Shown: positions 1 to 37,690, counted from the first letter of the stretch. The stretch is DNA of 60,000 nucleotides from Cristatella mucedo (GCA_009760855.2 WPIO01000008.1:5366001-5426000), one strand, 5' to 3'. Program-made: numbers and translations. Notes: a model not told the origin generated them from the letters alone.

Positions 1-914
1 AACGGAAATACTGGAACATTCTAAGCAGAGGCGAGGGATGACAGCGAGCCGTGCGTGCGTGGCGGTTGGATTTCCAGCAGTTGCAGAGCAGTTCTAGGCG
101 GCCTGCCAATGTCGCGCTGCGGTAAGCTCACCGACTTCGTTCCGAAATCAACTCTGGCCGAGTTTGCAACGGTGAAAATCCGACTTCTGGGTGTTATCAA
201 GTTATGTTATAGTGGCAGCACCATGCTGCTCGCAATATTGGCTGGCTGCAGCTCTTGCCGCGCCATTTGTCATAATTTCCGACATATCATGTCATAAAGC
301 CCGACGCCCGCCATTGCCAGCCTAGCCCATAGCCAGCCATTTCCGTTATACGAAGCTGCGCTCGGAAAGCTAGTCTTTGACCGCCGCACTTTTGAAATAC
401 CATACACGCATAATTTTAAATAATAATAACGATAGTGACAACGATAATAATAATAATTTTTATCACGACACGCTCACCAATGCGGCGAGGGCCTCTGCGA
501 AAACCGCAGTATCGGTTTAAGTGGTCACGTGACAGCTTAGCGCCGGCCTGGCGGGCTGACTTTGTTTCGCGGCTGCTCGGCACTTGGAGCGCCGCCCTGC
601 AAGCTCGTCTGTGCGCGTGCGGCATCCGGCATGCCGGCTAGCCGCGAGTACGTGTGATAGCGGTGGCGCCGCTGTCGCTCGCCCACGATCCCTGTCTCGC
701 CGTCCTGATTTTGAGTTCTCTCGCGGCGCTACGCGAGATAAAGAGCGGGCCGATAGCGTGCGGCCGAAATTGCGACGCCCCGAAAAGAAAGTCTGGCGAG
801 CGACGGCGAGTCCGTCGGCCCCGGTGGCGTAGGCGGCCGTGCCGCGAGGGCCACCGGGGCCATGGCAGCCGCCCAGTCGCCGCTCGCGATCGTTCTTGTG
901 CAAACAGAATGTGT
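1..914. other. Sequence upstream of the first visible MEAK7 exon
   Basis: GC-rich in 480-900, with open frames on both strands typical of GC-rich non-coding DNA. I could not identify the missing MEAK7 N-terminal exon here; a short exon could be hidden. Confidence 0.4.
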
Positions 915-1010
915 ACAGTGCTTGGACAGAGATTCAATTCTGAGGGCGCCGTACAAATGTATTGCTATTATTATTACGTATTGTACGTGTTAGAATCATT
1001 ATTATTACCA
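915..1010 (+). mobile_element. LINE/SINE tail just upstream of the first visible MEAK7 exon
   Basis: GTGCTTGGACAGAGATTCAAT, TCTGAGGGCGCCGTACAAATG and (ATT)n match the shared 3' tail. It ends about 40 bp before the exon at 1049. Confidence 0.6.
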
Positions 1011-1048
1011 TCGACTTGCGACGCGCGCGCCTCTTGCAATTTCTCTAG

Positions 1049-6757
<5,709 letters not shown>

Positions 6758-7135
6758 GGCGACGCGACGCGACGCGAGCGCCGTCCCCGAGCAGCTTCCC
6801 TACAGCCGCCGCCGCCGCCGCACCGCCGTCCTGGCGCGTCGTCCGGGCGCGTCGGCCGCCGCCGCCGCCGCTCTTTTGTCGGGCGCCGAGGTTCGGCGCA
6901 CGTACCGTAGCGGGCGCCACGCTAGCATTCGCGGGCGCCAGCGGGGGCGAAGACGACGACGGCGGCGGCGGCGGCGACCGCCGTGACAACGACTTCCGCG
7001 TGCCAGCGTCCCCGCGCCCGCCGCCACGCGCGCGAGCTATCGCGCCGCACGCTATCGGCAGCCGCCTCGGTAGCCGCCTGCGCGGCGCGAACGCGCGACG
7101 ACGTCACCAGCTGAGGCTCCTTGCCGCCGTTGAGC

Positions 7136-7141
7136 ATTAAA
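7136..7141 (+). promoter_or_regulatory. Polyadenylation signal ATTAAA of the MEAK7 homologue
   Basis: ATTAAA is the common variant poly(A) hexamer and is the first one downstream of the TAG stop at 6757, implying a 3' UTR of about 400 nt. The UTR is very GC-rich with CGG/GCC runs, and base composition drops sharply after it. Confidence 0.55.
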
Positions 7142-8802
7142 TGTCTTGGCTAGTTACGACTCCACCGAAGCGACTCGCGAACGCATGCCGTCGTCATGCG
7201 TCGGACCGGCGCAGGATCGCACAAGCCTTTCGCTCGCTCGCTTGGCCAGGGTAAGAGCCCTGAATTCGCAGCTCTTGCGACCTCAGAAGATCCGAGCGTA
7301 ACTCGGCAGTATCAAAGAGTCTCGCGAATGTGCGGGGGCGCGTCGTGGGGCTACTTCCGAGCAAGGTGGTCACGTGACTCGAGGATCGCCCGACTGCTGC
7401 CTGTGGATTGCTACGCACTTGCCAGGCTGACTCTATGCATGTCCAGGCTGAATATGCATTATTCTATAGCAAAAGCGATGGTCTATTTCAAGTGTGCTCA
7501 CAGTGATTAAGGTCCACATTGGTACTGATAAAGACTGAAATTTCTTGAAACGAGTTCACTTGTTCCCTTCAGATATGTAGGCGAACCTGTATGTACCTCA
7601 TTAACTAGTATTACTGCGACGCAGTAAAAGTATTAATAATAATAATAATAATACTATATTTGATAGCGTCCTCGGAGAACTCAATCTATTTCTAGGCACT
7701 TTACATTTGCAGTACAGGAAGCAAGTATTAGCCTACAAATAGCACCGAGCTAGACGCACTGACGAAGCACTCCAATCTTAATTCGATGGAGCGATTCCGC
7801 ACGGAGTCTCTCGTAGTGAGTTGCTAATCCAACTAAGAAATTAACACTGTGCCAGGTTTCAGCCTAGCGACAAGGTCATGGCACTTCACCATTCAAGTCA
7901 TGGCTTCAAATTCTGCTACACGAAACTGTTTATTAACACTAATTGGCTGGGTGATCGCCGAAAAGACTCTCTCATGCCCTCTCATGCTATATACATGAAG
8001 CGTTTGAATCAGCCAATCTTTATTTTGGGCCACTATGTCTTATCTAAGCGGTATGATGTCAGTAGTTGTCGCATGCCCGCCATTTTCTCATGCCACCTCA
8101 CCTCGACTACAAAGCTATCTTTATATATATTTATTTTTTTAATTTTCCAACCATGCCATGGTTTTAATTTTCGCAAGCCACGAAATGAGACCGCAGCAGA
8201 AGATTCCAATGAATCAAGAAGGCCGAATCAGTAAGACGAGCGGGCTGACGACGGAGCGTGGCAAGCCCCCTCGATTCGAGCAGCTCACCGCCATTGCTAG
8301 GAATAGCGAGCGAAGAGACGCCACAGCGTTCCGCACGAACGCACGTCAGCGGCTGCGCGGCCCAGAGCCCGCGAAGCGCCTGCAGAGCACCACCGGGTGG
8401 CGGACGACGGCGGCGTTCAGCGTCGCTCTCCTTTCAAAAATTGGTGGCTCCAAGACGCCACCAGTGGGTCTGAATGACACTGAAGTGGCACTGAATGCTC
8501 GGCGAAATGTCGCCTTTCAAGTCTATGCACGCATTCTACTACAGTTACAGCAAGCTATCAGCATCTAGGTAGGCGGCAGTTATTTCCCGCGAAAACCGCC
8601 GCGTGTTAACGTAAAGAGACGCACAGTTCGCACAGTGCGAAGGACACCCGTGGTCGCCACGCTAAGAGGCGATCGCCTACTCGGCGCCGCGTCACGCGAC
8701 TCTTCATTAGGGAAATGGCAATGCTCGGCGCGGCGGCGGAGCGGGTGGCGGCGGCGGCGAAAAAACTTCGCGAGCAATTGTCGAGAGCTATCGGCACAAT
8801 AA
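7142..8802. other. Convergent intergenic spacer between MEAK7 and gene A
   Basis: Apart from a minus-strand LINE/SINE tail at about 7628-7760 with an (AAT)n start, I see no gene. Open frames here (for example 8158-8568 on the plus strand) have no recognisable motifs or codon signature. Confidence 0.5.
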
Positions 8803-8808
8803 TTTATT
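8803..8808 (-). promoter_or_regulatory. AATAAA poly(A) signal of gene A
   Basis: The canonical hexamer on the minus strand starts 6 nt after the TAA stop, so the 3' UTR would be extremely short. Gene B has the same spacing, which supports real use. Confidence 0.65.
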
Positions 8809-8814
8809 TTCCAT

Positions 8815-28359
<19,545 letters not shown>

Positions 28360-28450
28360 TCTCACGAGAGACGCTGCAGTGCAATCAGTCGCGCCAGAGT
28401 AGCCCGATCCTCCCTGCGAACACTCGTGCGTGCGCTGGGCACGGCATCGG

Positions 28451-28571
28451 CGATGGGCTCTACTTATGCGGCCGGAGCCGCGGTGGCCTCAAGTCAGCTC
28501 TGACCAATAGGACGAATGTCCACAACGAGTTGATACGCTGCGAGCGTTTGGGAAACGTCAGGCGGATCGCC
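28451..28571 (-). promoter_or_regulatory. Gene A core promoter and conserved upstream blocks
   Basis: Reading on the minus strand, a TATA-like ATAAGTAGAG (28458-28467) lies about 100 nt before the ATG. Upstream are two blocks shared with gene B: CTCGTTGTGGACATT (28515-28529) and GGCGATCCGCCTG (28559-28571). The spacing between the two upstream blocks is 44 nt here and 43 nt in gene B. The DNA between the blocks is diverged, so the blocks look constrained. The transcription start is not determinable by eye. Confidence 0.55.
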
Positions 28572-28649
28572 AACGTCAGATGCTGTTCTGCCTGCCGCCG
28601 GCACCAAATCATCATTATGGTGTAGTTTTAATTGTCACTCTTCCCGGTG

Positions 28650-29005
28650 GCGCTGCGCCGTCGATGGTGAGACCGAGGGAAGGAATTTCATCGACCCGGT
28701 TCCTGCGCTCAGTCTAGCCGCAGCGCGCGCCGGCCGAGGCACGCGCTCGCTCACGAACGCGTTCAGACGCAAGCTCTGTCACGAGCTCTCGCTCATGCCG
28801 GATGCTGTTCGGCGTGCAGGCGCAAAGGCACCGCCGGGCTATGTGATTTGAACGGCGGCAGCAGCTCCCGGTGCCGTCGCGGTGCCGTCGTCGACGGCGA
28901 GACCGAGGACGGGAATGTCATCGACACATCCGGTGCTCAGACGCGCAGCAGCACACGCCGAGGCGGGCTCTGCAGCTCGCGCTTACTCGAGCTCTGCTTT
29001 TGGTC
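28650..29005. repeat. Diverged direct duplication upstream of gene A
   Basis: 28650-28790 and 28878-29005 share the order GCCGTCGAYGGYGAGACCGAGG, AATKTCATCGAC, GCTCAG, GCCGAGGC and AGCTCTG, with an offset of about 225 bp. It lies just upstream of the gene A promoter and is GC-rich; no coding function is seen. Confidence 0.55.
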
Positions 29006-29204
29006 GAAGCGGCGGCGGCGGCGCGCGATGAAATGGGCAAGTTAGGTTGCGCGTTCAGTGAGCGGGAACCTTACGCGTCGGTCTGCGACAGGAGCGACGA
29101 TATGGATCTGCTACATACGAGGGCGCTCCGTGCGAGAAGCACGGCAGGTGCTCGCGGAGGCTTGCGGAAATTCGGAAAGCCGCGAGTCCGCTGGCTCGAT
29201 CTCG

Positions 29205-29207
<3 letters not shown>

Positions 29208-29288
<81 letters not shown>
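29208..29288 (+). repeat. (CT)n microsatellite
   Basis: Pure CT run about 850 bp upstream of the gene A start codon. Confidence 0.95.
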
Positions 29289-29290
<2 letters not shown>

Positions 29291-30164
29291 AGGTTGTCCC
29301 CGAGACAGTTTGTCTTTGGGTTCCAACGTTAATCTAGCGTGGATTCTGAGGAAGGGGCTAAATATCGCAAAAAAGAATTCCGGTAACATTGGAAGCTCTG
29401 CCAACGGCGCTACGCAGGGTGCTAAGTAGGCACGAATTTCGGGAGTAATTTACTTAATTCGGCAGTAATTTACCAGCGCAACGCGCAGCGATCCGAACAT
29501 CGTGGTCTGGGCGTGAGTGGCCTTAGCATACTGGTAGACGAAGAAAGAGCTTAGGAATACGACGTAAGTGTATGCTCTCGCAGATTGCTCTGTGCACTAA
29601 CAGGTGGTGTCATGGGGGCTTCGCTAAGCAGTACGCCAAACACTAAAGGCGTACGGCCGCCATTGCTCAATACAATTACAGCAGCAACTGATATGGTAAA
29701 ATCATAGAACCAGGTGGCTGGTCGATTGCCTTGTCAAGGAAGCAGGGGAATCTGGACCGACTCCGGGTCTACCAATGATAGCAGCGCTAAAAGACACGCA
29801 ACCATGTAGTAACGTCCGTATTTCATTAGGAAGGACATAATTACTGTCCTTTCGTTTCAATAAAGCGAAATTAAAAGACAGAGAACAGATACAAAAGATG
29901 GCATCATTCAATTCAAGTTGCTACATTACGATAAGGGCGCTCTTTATCGGCACCGCGTTTCGCTACCGTCGGCATGCGTACATGCGTTGACCCTGCACTA
30001 ACAAGCCGCAAGACGTGCGCCAAGGCCAAGGGGCTTCGCCGTATTTGTCGCACGTCGGCAATGACCGGAATCTTTACAAACGCTGTTCTTTGTGACCTAA
30101 GTACATTAGTGCTGAAGCCACGAAACTCTGTAACATTTTGTGCCAGAAGTATCTTATCAGGTTC

Positions 30165-30275
30165 ATTCTTGGCATCTCGTGGGTTCGAGTCCGGCAGTTG
30201 GGAATCAAAGATGCGCCCTCTGCGCGCGGTGATAATAGCTATCAAGGCTCTTCTGCCGCTATATCAATGATGCTT
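30165..30275 (+). mobile_element. SINE family 1 fragment (intergenic)
   Basis: TCTCGTGGGTTCGAGTCCGG (B-box) then GATAATAGCTATCAAGGCTC and TTCTGCCGCTATATCA match the family 1 body. Confidence 0.6.
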
Positions 30276-32574
30276 TTGAGTTGGCTAACATTATTATTAT
30301 TATTGTTGTTATTATTATTATTATTAATATTTTATCTTCTCACAATCCAATCTTGTCTGCCTTTAATTTAGTTAAGCGGTACAGCTCAATTAGTCAGACA
30401 GTTCAGTGCACCGTTCATGTGGGGAATGGTAAACGACGTCCAGAAGCGGAGCTCGTGGGAGCCCAGCCGATGGCAGATGGCAGACTAAGGAACACAGTTA
30501 AAGAGAGTTTAGTCGCTGCGAATTGGTGTAGGAAGTCTAATCCATTTCCCACTGAGGCTCACCGATTGAGCATCTTGAGGATGGCCAAAGTTATGACTTT
30601 ATTTCGCCACCGTAGTAGAGAAAGAGACGGACGGACGGACGGACGGAAGGACAAAGAGGAAAGATCCGATCAGGCAGAACGGCGCGCGGAGAAGAGTGCG
30701 CTCGCTTAGCCTGAGCGGCGGGAGGGAAGCAGTCCTGTGTCTGCATCGACAAGACGGATGTTGGCTTGGGCGTGTCTGACCTCGAGAGCGATTAACCTTG
30801 CAGCTAGCTACAATTGGCTAGACAGCGGTTGCCGCAAGTTCAACCCTACTGCTATCGCTAGCACATGCAAGTTCCAGCATCGTAGCTGTCGCAGCATTAC
30901 TCCTAGCAGACTGCTGATTAGCCGCGACATTGATTACATTAGACTTTCCTAATGTTTGCGTCAGACAAGTTCAATGCGGGATTTTGCATGAACTCGGAAG
31001 TTTGGCAGAGCAGGCGGCCAATTCAGCGTTCGAGCACTCTATACAGTCGCCGTCAACAATATTATCGCGTGAACAAATATATCCATCCTTCAGGTTTAAG
31101 CTTCACTGAGACAGCCACGAGCGATGCGCCTAGCATGAGCGGATTGCTACGAGTCGTCAACTAGTCGTCCAAAAACGTCCGACCTCAAATGTGACAAGCG
31201 TACTTTAGCCGTTGCATAGGCGCTATCGTCCCCAGGATACGCAGCATACGCAGCGCTAGTGCTTGCGGACGTGCGACGCATTTCGGTGAAGCCGTGAGCC
31301 TCGCGGATGCAGCACCAATGCACGCCGGCGGAGTGGTGGAGCGCGACCGCAACGTAGGGCACCCGCACCTAATAATGACAGCAAGTACATATCCGTAGAC
31401 AGAGAGAAATCGATTTGAGAGCCGCGGAGGGTTACAGGTGACCGGTCTCGGTCATGGCGCGCACAAAAGCCTCTTACGACGCCCTTCCGGAGCGCCGCCG
31501 CTGAACTGTCGACCTGCGGAGAAGCGTCACGCACTGCAGCCGCCCGGCTCGAATGCTTGAGCACAACTATCCCTGCGTATTTCGTATGACTCGAGCTTTA
31601 GCGCCGCCGAATCAAAGATGTTTTACCACATAACAGGTACACTGTCAACAGCATTCAGTGCCCGTAAATAATATCGCGGAAGTGTGATAATAATCTGACT
31701 GGTGGAGCGTGCTAGCGTTCCGCCACTAGCGATTAGCACCGACGATTTCAGGCTTCGCCTGCGGCGTAGAGCTATAAATGGGAATTCTCCAATCTTACAA
31801 ATCTTGTTTTTTCCAGTTACTCGTTATATGAGGGCTGAACAAGCAAGGCTTGTCGCACGGCTGAAAGTGAAGCCTCGTGGGTGAAAAACTAAGCTCGAAG
31901 CTTCACGCCATTGCAAAGAATATACTCTTTTGTAACCTGGTCACAAAATGTCAGTAAGTTCTGGGCGCGTCTCGGGCATACTTATTTAACATTAACCGCT
32001 GGCTGTTTAAAGAGTGACATTTCTTTCAACCGATCTGCTGGCAGACTCAGCGTCTCACCTAGCACCAATGCGGCTTAAGTGTACCTCGTGTATACGTACG
32101 ACGTTATTTACCCCTCCGCACACACACCCCCTAATGTGAAGTAACAGTAGTGTATGCTTCAAGACACGCCATCGAGTAATTCGTTAAAGCACAGCAGATG
32201 CGCTTGGTGCCACGCTTAGTCGCAGTCAGAGTCGCCAGCTATATCAACAACAACTCGCTCGCTCGAAGCGAAGCTATCTGATAAAAAACTTTAGCCGTAC
32301 CCTGGGGCCCCTAGCCATCGGCCGATCCCTTCACGGTACGACATGCCAAGCAGGAGGAGTATTTTGGCAGGTACTCAATGTATGTCGTCAGGGCAGAACT
32401 GAACTCCCGACGCTTGGCTGCCCGAAAGTCTTTCTATTCTGAAGGTAGCCAGGATTTTCGGCCGCGGTAACGAATGACTGCTGGCTGCGCAAACAACTTC
32501 GTCAGAAACGAATGCCCACGCAGAGCCAAAGCGAAGCCAGGATTTGCCTCTAGGGGTTGGGAGGAATCTGCAGT

Positions 32575-32830
32575 ATGTTTATTGAGGGGGCAAGACCCAC
32601 AAGGTCTTCATTTTTTGCAGGGCTATTCTCACAATTGGTGGAGCAATGTAGCGAATAGTCATTGCGTTCATTCGACACCCTTTGAGCGGTTGCCCGTCGA
32701 GTGAAATTAAGACACAGGTTCGTCGTTGGTGACGGTCGGGGGCGTAGGAATAGGGGGGTTGCTCGGGTAGGTTGTGGGACATTTCTCCCCTGGAGTTTTC
32801 TCCCCGGACATTCCCCCGGGGTAGGTCATC
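32575..32830. repeat. Unclassified interspersed repeat, copy 3
   Basis: This shares GGGCAAGAC--RCAAGGTCTTCAT, GAGTGAAATYAAGACA, GGTGACGSTCGG and GGAATAGGGGG in order with 21715-21960, and more weakly with 18680-18930. It has no coding frame. It abuts the telomere-like block through C-rich GGACATTCCCCC sequence. Confidence 0.55.
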
Positions 32831-32877
32831 TCCCTCCCTATGTTGATGAATGTATAACTAAGAATACATACATACGC

Positions 32878-32908
<31 letters not shown>

Positions 32909-32929
32909 CAAAACTTTATTTGATCATGT

Positions 32930-33295
32930 AAACCCTAAACCCTAAACCCTAAACCCTAAACCCTAAACCCTAAACCCTAAACCCTAAACCCTAAACCCTA
33001 AACCCCAAACCCCAAACCCCAAACCCCAAACCCCAAACCCCAAACCCCAAACCCCAAACCCCAAACCCTAAACCCTAAACCTTAAACCCTAACCACTAAA
33101 CCCCAAACTCTAAAAACCCTAAACTCTAAACCCTAAAACCCTAAACACAAAACCCTAAACTCTAAGCCCTAAAATTCCTAACACTAAACCATAAACCCTA
33201 AACCCTAAACACTAAACCCTAAAAACCCTAAACACTAAACCCTAAACCCTAAAACCTTATACACTAAGTCCTAAAGCCTAAACCCGAAACCATAT
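32930..33295 (+). repeat. Interstitial telomere-like (CCCTAAA)n block
   Basis: About ten regular CCCTAAA units are followed by a run of CCCCAAA variants (about 33001-33066) and then progressively degenerate CCCTAAA-like units. The complement is TTTAGGG, the plant-type heptamer, not the TTAGGG usual for most animals. It is preceded by a (TA)n tract and flanked by G- or C-rich GGACATTTCC-like sequence on both sides. Confidence 0.9.
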
Positions 33296-33949
33296 ACCCG
33301 GGGAAATGTCCTACCCAAGAGGAAATGTCCGGGGGGGGGGGACGTCCATGGGGGGGGGGGGAAATGTCCGTACCACGCTCAGGTCACAGCCTCGCTGTAC
33401 GGGGTGCAAACGCCCCCGTCAGGCTCTGCCGCTTCACAGCATAACGATGCAAATGCGACGTACATCTTCTTTGGCATCTATACCCTGCGGAGAAGAGGCG
33501 TACGGTTAGTAGTAGTAGCAGTACTAATAGCGGGTAGCTGTATAGTACAGATGTATAGGGCTCAAACATGGGTTCTCGTGACTTGCTTATAAATATACGC
33601 TCGCTGTGACGCTGATGCTGACGAAGCTGTCCGTGCTTTGACTAGCCGTATTTATATGCTTCCTATAAGGCGTAATTAAAGAGCCTGGAAAGAAACGTAG
33701 CTATCTGTTATAGCTTTTTGATCGAGCTGTTTGATGAGCTAGCTACGATGTGTGTTCTTGCTATGACTAACTTATTGAATATGTAGTTTTAACTATCCAT
33801 TAAAACTTTAGCTCTGTGAGCAAACACAATCGCGTGTAACTTGGCGGTCCGGGACAAGATATACCCGTGCCTTGGACGAGCTCATCAATAGAGCTACTTG
33901 CAAGCTGGCCACAGCCAAGACGAATGCAACCCAATGTACCACTGTCTGT

Positions 33950-34620
33950 ACCTCGAAAAAGAAAGCAATCAAGACGAAGCGAGGGTTACGTAGGAGAGTT
34001 TTCTACTGCACCCTCACAGCCTAACTGACCTGCTGTACGTATTTCGTAGCCAACAGACTTCATCTCCGATCTCACGCCACGAAATGAAAGCGAGGCGCAT
34101 AGCTGAGTCAGCAGGGCAGTTGAGGTATTAATTAGTTTGGAAGAGGCAGCTCAGGACGGCTGGGAAGGACGCGTCTTAGTCGGCAACAGGAGAGTAGCTG
34201 TCGTTGCATAAGAATTGTGGAAATTAGTTCCACAGCCTAAGAACTGCAGAGCAAAACTTCTGTCGCCAATGGTCTATAAGCGGATTAATGGAACAGCTAC
34301 ATTATTGTTCATAGAAGATCTGAGGGCAAGAAGATCTGAGGGCAGGAAACTGAAGATCTGAGGGCAGGAAACTGGCGTAGCAGCTCAGCTAGGTATGAAT
34401 TAACCAAGCCGCGTTGGGCCATTTGGATCAGCATAAGAACTTTACTGTGCATCCATTAATAGATCGGAAGCCATCGAATCTCCTTCAGCACAGGAGACGC
34501 CAGTTAAACCTCTGGGATTGGTTAGCTAGCCTGGCAGCCATATTCATCACCAGCTGCAGTGGCCTAGTGGCTTTTTTGGCTGCCCAGCCGAAGCCGAATT
34601 GTAGTAATAATTTGGAGTAC
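33950..34620 (-). mobile_element. Second LINE-like repeat family, copy 1
   Basis: It shares CAGCATAAGAA-TTTACT-TG-ATCCATTAAT, AGCCATATTCATCACCAG and GGCC-A-TGG with 37930-38170. 34080-34215 also matches the reverse complement of 37500-37690. Complement readings resemble a decayed reverse-transcriptase end, but no intact frame remains. Confidence 0.5.
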
Positions 34621-36544
34621 TAAAAAATTTGTTTTGGCAAGCTTAATCGTTGCTTTCGGCGCCCAAGGAGCAGCCTTTCAACAAATAGTCCCTAAAACTC
34701 CAGATCCCAAAGCTCTAAGAGGCGCGATCGGTGACGTCGACGAAGGTGGTAAATCCGCGAAAGCGTTCTCGCGAGCATTATCCCCTCGCAGTTTGCATCG
34801 GCGGCCACTTTAAGCAAACATCGGGGGCGAGCAGTTTTTTGGCTTTCCAGATCCCGCTCTTGCAGACGATGCCGGTTGGAAGGTGCCTTTACTGGTTCGT
34901 GCGAGTGGTCTGCAAGTGGATCTGCATGCGATCTAGGGCTTAATCTCGAGAGCTGGAGCTCGACGGAGTGGACATAGAATAGGAGACGAACGACAAACTC
35001 GACAAAGCAGCGTAGCTAGCGCGACACGGGACAAAAGTCTATGCAATAGAAAAGATATGAGCAGATTTACTAAGCGCAATAGTGATGAGGTTGTGAGAAA
35101 CAACCAGGCGCGCCGGCAGCTCAAGACGACGAGCCCGAATTCAGTCAAGCCCTTCCGAACGTTGGTAGCCGAAGCAGGTCATGATCGCGTGACGTACGTA
35201 AGCCGACGCTCGGCTCGAGAGAGCGACTGCGCCGAGTAGGACGCCTTCGGAGCACCTGCTCGGCGCTTCGGGGGGGGGGCCGAGCTGCAGGAGCCGACAG
35301 GTGCTAAAGGAATGCGCTGCACACAGAGCTATTCTGAGACGTGTGTTCGTGAATTGCTTACAGTCGCTGCTGCTATATATAGCACATTAAGCAGAGCGCT
35401 CGCTGACGGACTACGTCAATGAGGCGGCGATAGCCATTCAGGCCTGCCTTCTATAGTACTTGCAGTAGTTGTAGCCCTAGATAACATCCTGGCAGATACA
35501 AGCATCTTAGAGGGCCGGGCGGGGAGCGGGGCTCGCAAGGCGACCGCCGTTAAAGCGTGAAGTGAAAGGTGAGTTAAACTATTGCTCGCTCTCATAAAGT
35601 CACTCAGCTGCCAGGACGCTTTCCGGCCTGTTCGGGCATGCGCAGGCATGCCCAGCTATCGGCTGTTCGTGCTGTGACGAGTCTCTCGAAGTTTCTTTTT
35701 CTAACCAATCGGCACCGCGAAAGTCAGTTCCAAAGTTGAAATGCTTCATCAGCACAAAAACGACGACACGCAAACACCGAAGCGGGCTTCGGCAGACGTT
35801 TATTTACCGCGACACAAACTCGCAGGACAAAAGTGCACCGACAAACGTTCGAATCGACAAAAACTCGCAGGACAAAAGTGCGATGACAAAAGCGCACACA
35901 CATAATTTATGGAGTGCTGAATTAAATAAATATTCATATTAATTATATTAATATTATATAATTAGAGTATTTTATTAGAGAGAATAAATACATAGTATAA
36001 CTCACATCACTTTATAATTTATGCACACTTTTAGATATATTTTATAACGGCACAGGAATGTAGAAGAAGCTACCGTAGCCTAATAATGTTAGCCTATGCT
36101 ATACTTATTCTTGTTTAGGGTGTGCTCTATTTCTTAAAAAGGTAACCTCCCACTAAAACTCTTCCGAGGTAGATTATTAATGAAGCGAGCACAAGAGTTC
36201 GTGTGCCGCGAATAGCTGCCATACAGCTTCCATTTCCACAATAAACATCAGAATGCTGCGGTTTTGATTCCAAATTATGCAGAATGGGTTTGCCGCCCTC
36301 TAATTGTACCGACGCCTACCTCAACAGTACAACTAGAGGGGTACGGTGAGAAATTCGTTCTGCAGCGACTCGCTCGGATGATTCCGTAAGCAGTTACGAC
36401 TTTTTCCAGCCTTCGAGAGAAACCACACTAATTGATCCCTACAAGAAGTACTATAGCCATCTTACGTCACCGGCTGGAGTGTGACAAATCTGGGTGAGTC
36501 TATCGAAACATATGCATCGGTACGCAATATCTGCTGTAATACTA

Positions 36545-37225
36545 CAAATAATAATAATACATTTGAAATAGTGCCCTCTGACAACTCAATCTCTTTCTAG
36601 GAACTTTAAATTTGTGGCAAAGGAAGCAAGATCAAATGGTTAGTGGTTGCATGCAGGCATGCCAGTATGGTAAGTGGCAGCATGCAACATGTCAGCACGC
36701 ATAAGCACATAAAGGAAAAATCACAGGGACCCACTAAATGCTGTCATAAATAGACGCGTTTTTAGCTTCTTTTTTTAAAGTGGAAACGTCAGGACATATT
36801 ATGACGCTGGTAGGAAGTGAGTTCCGGGCTTTGGGAGCATAAGAACTAAAGGCCCGATCTCGAAAGGATTTGAGGTTCGTACGAAGTACAGGTAAAAAGA
36901 TTCCTAAAAGCGGGTGGTGCCATGCTTAGCGTGGGGGGGAATAAATCTGATAGGTAGGCCGGAGCCGAAGAATTAAGAGACCTAAAAGTGAGAGACAAAA
37001 CCTTGAAGTCGATGCGTTTCTTGACAGGGAGCCAGTGCAGGTCGGCAAGAAGTAATGAGATGTGGCAACTTCCCTGCTCATGACAGAAAAGCCTAGCTGC
37101 AGAGTTTTGCACCAGCTGTAAGCCCCTGAGTGCACATGCCGGTAGACCATCAAGCAGTGAGTTACAGAAAGTCAAGAGGGGATGTCGCAAATAAATGAGC
37201 CAATTTAAATGTGGCATCCGGACCT
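36545..37225 (-). mobile_element. LINE 3' end, minus orientation (intergenic)
   Basis: 37217-36846 reads LLTFCNSLLDGLPACALRGL, LVQNSAARLFC, HISLLLADLHWLPVKKRIDF and NSSAPAYLSDLF. The tail with (AAT)n start lies at 36545-36610. Confidence 0.83.
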
Positions 37226-37329
37226 AATAAAGCCTACAGTTTAGCAATGTTATGTAGCTAAAAGTGGGTAAACTTGACTGTAATGTTGATGTAGTCATCT
37301 CATGAGGAACGTGACACCTAGATTTCGTG

Positions 37330-37690
37330 TAGATCACGCTTTCGCAACTCCAATACACCGGATGCAGACGAGCAACACACAAACACAAAAACAACAACAG
37401 CAAACGAAGCTGAAGCGTGATAGCAGGCTTTTAGTGGCTTTTCTGGGCAGCCCGGTCAAAAGGAGATTACAATAATCAAAGCCAAGATAGAACTGACAGG
37501 AGCTTGAAGTCACCCCACGATTCTCACGCAACGACAATTAATCCCCTGCTGCCGACTGTGGCATATCCTGTCCGGCCGTCCTGAGCTGCCACTTCCATGT
37601 TAATCGCTACCTCAACTGCTCTCCCGACTCAGCTATGCTTCCCGTTTTCTCTTTTTTTCGCGAGACGAAGTCTGTTGGCTACCGAAAGCC
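37330..37690. mobile_element. Second LINE-like repeat family, rearranged copy
   Basis: The complement of 37430-37537 reads CQFYLGFDYCNLLLTGLP, a LINE-type FDYCNxLLxGLP motif. 37540-37690 is inverted relative to the matching part of copy 1 (TAGCTGAGTC, GGCAGCTCAGGACGGC). Confidence 0.5.
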
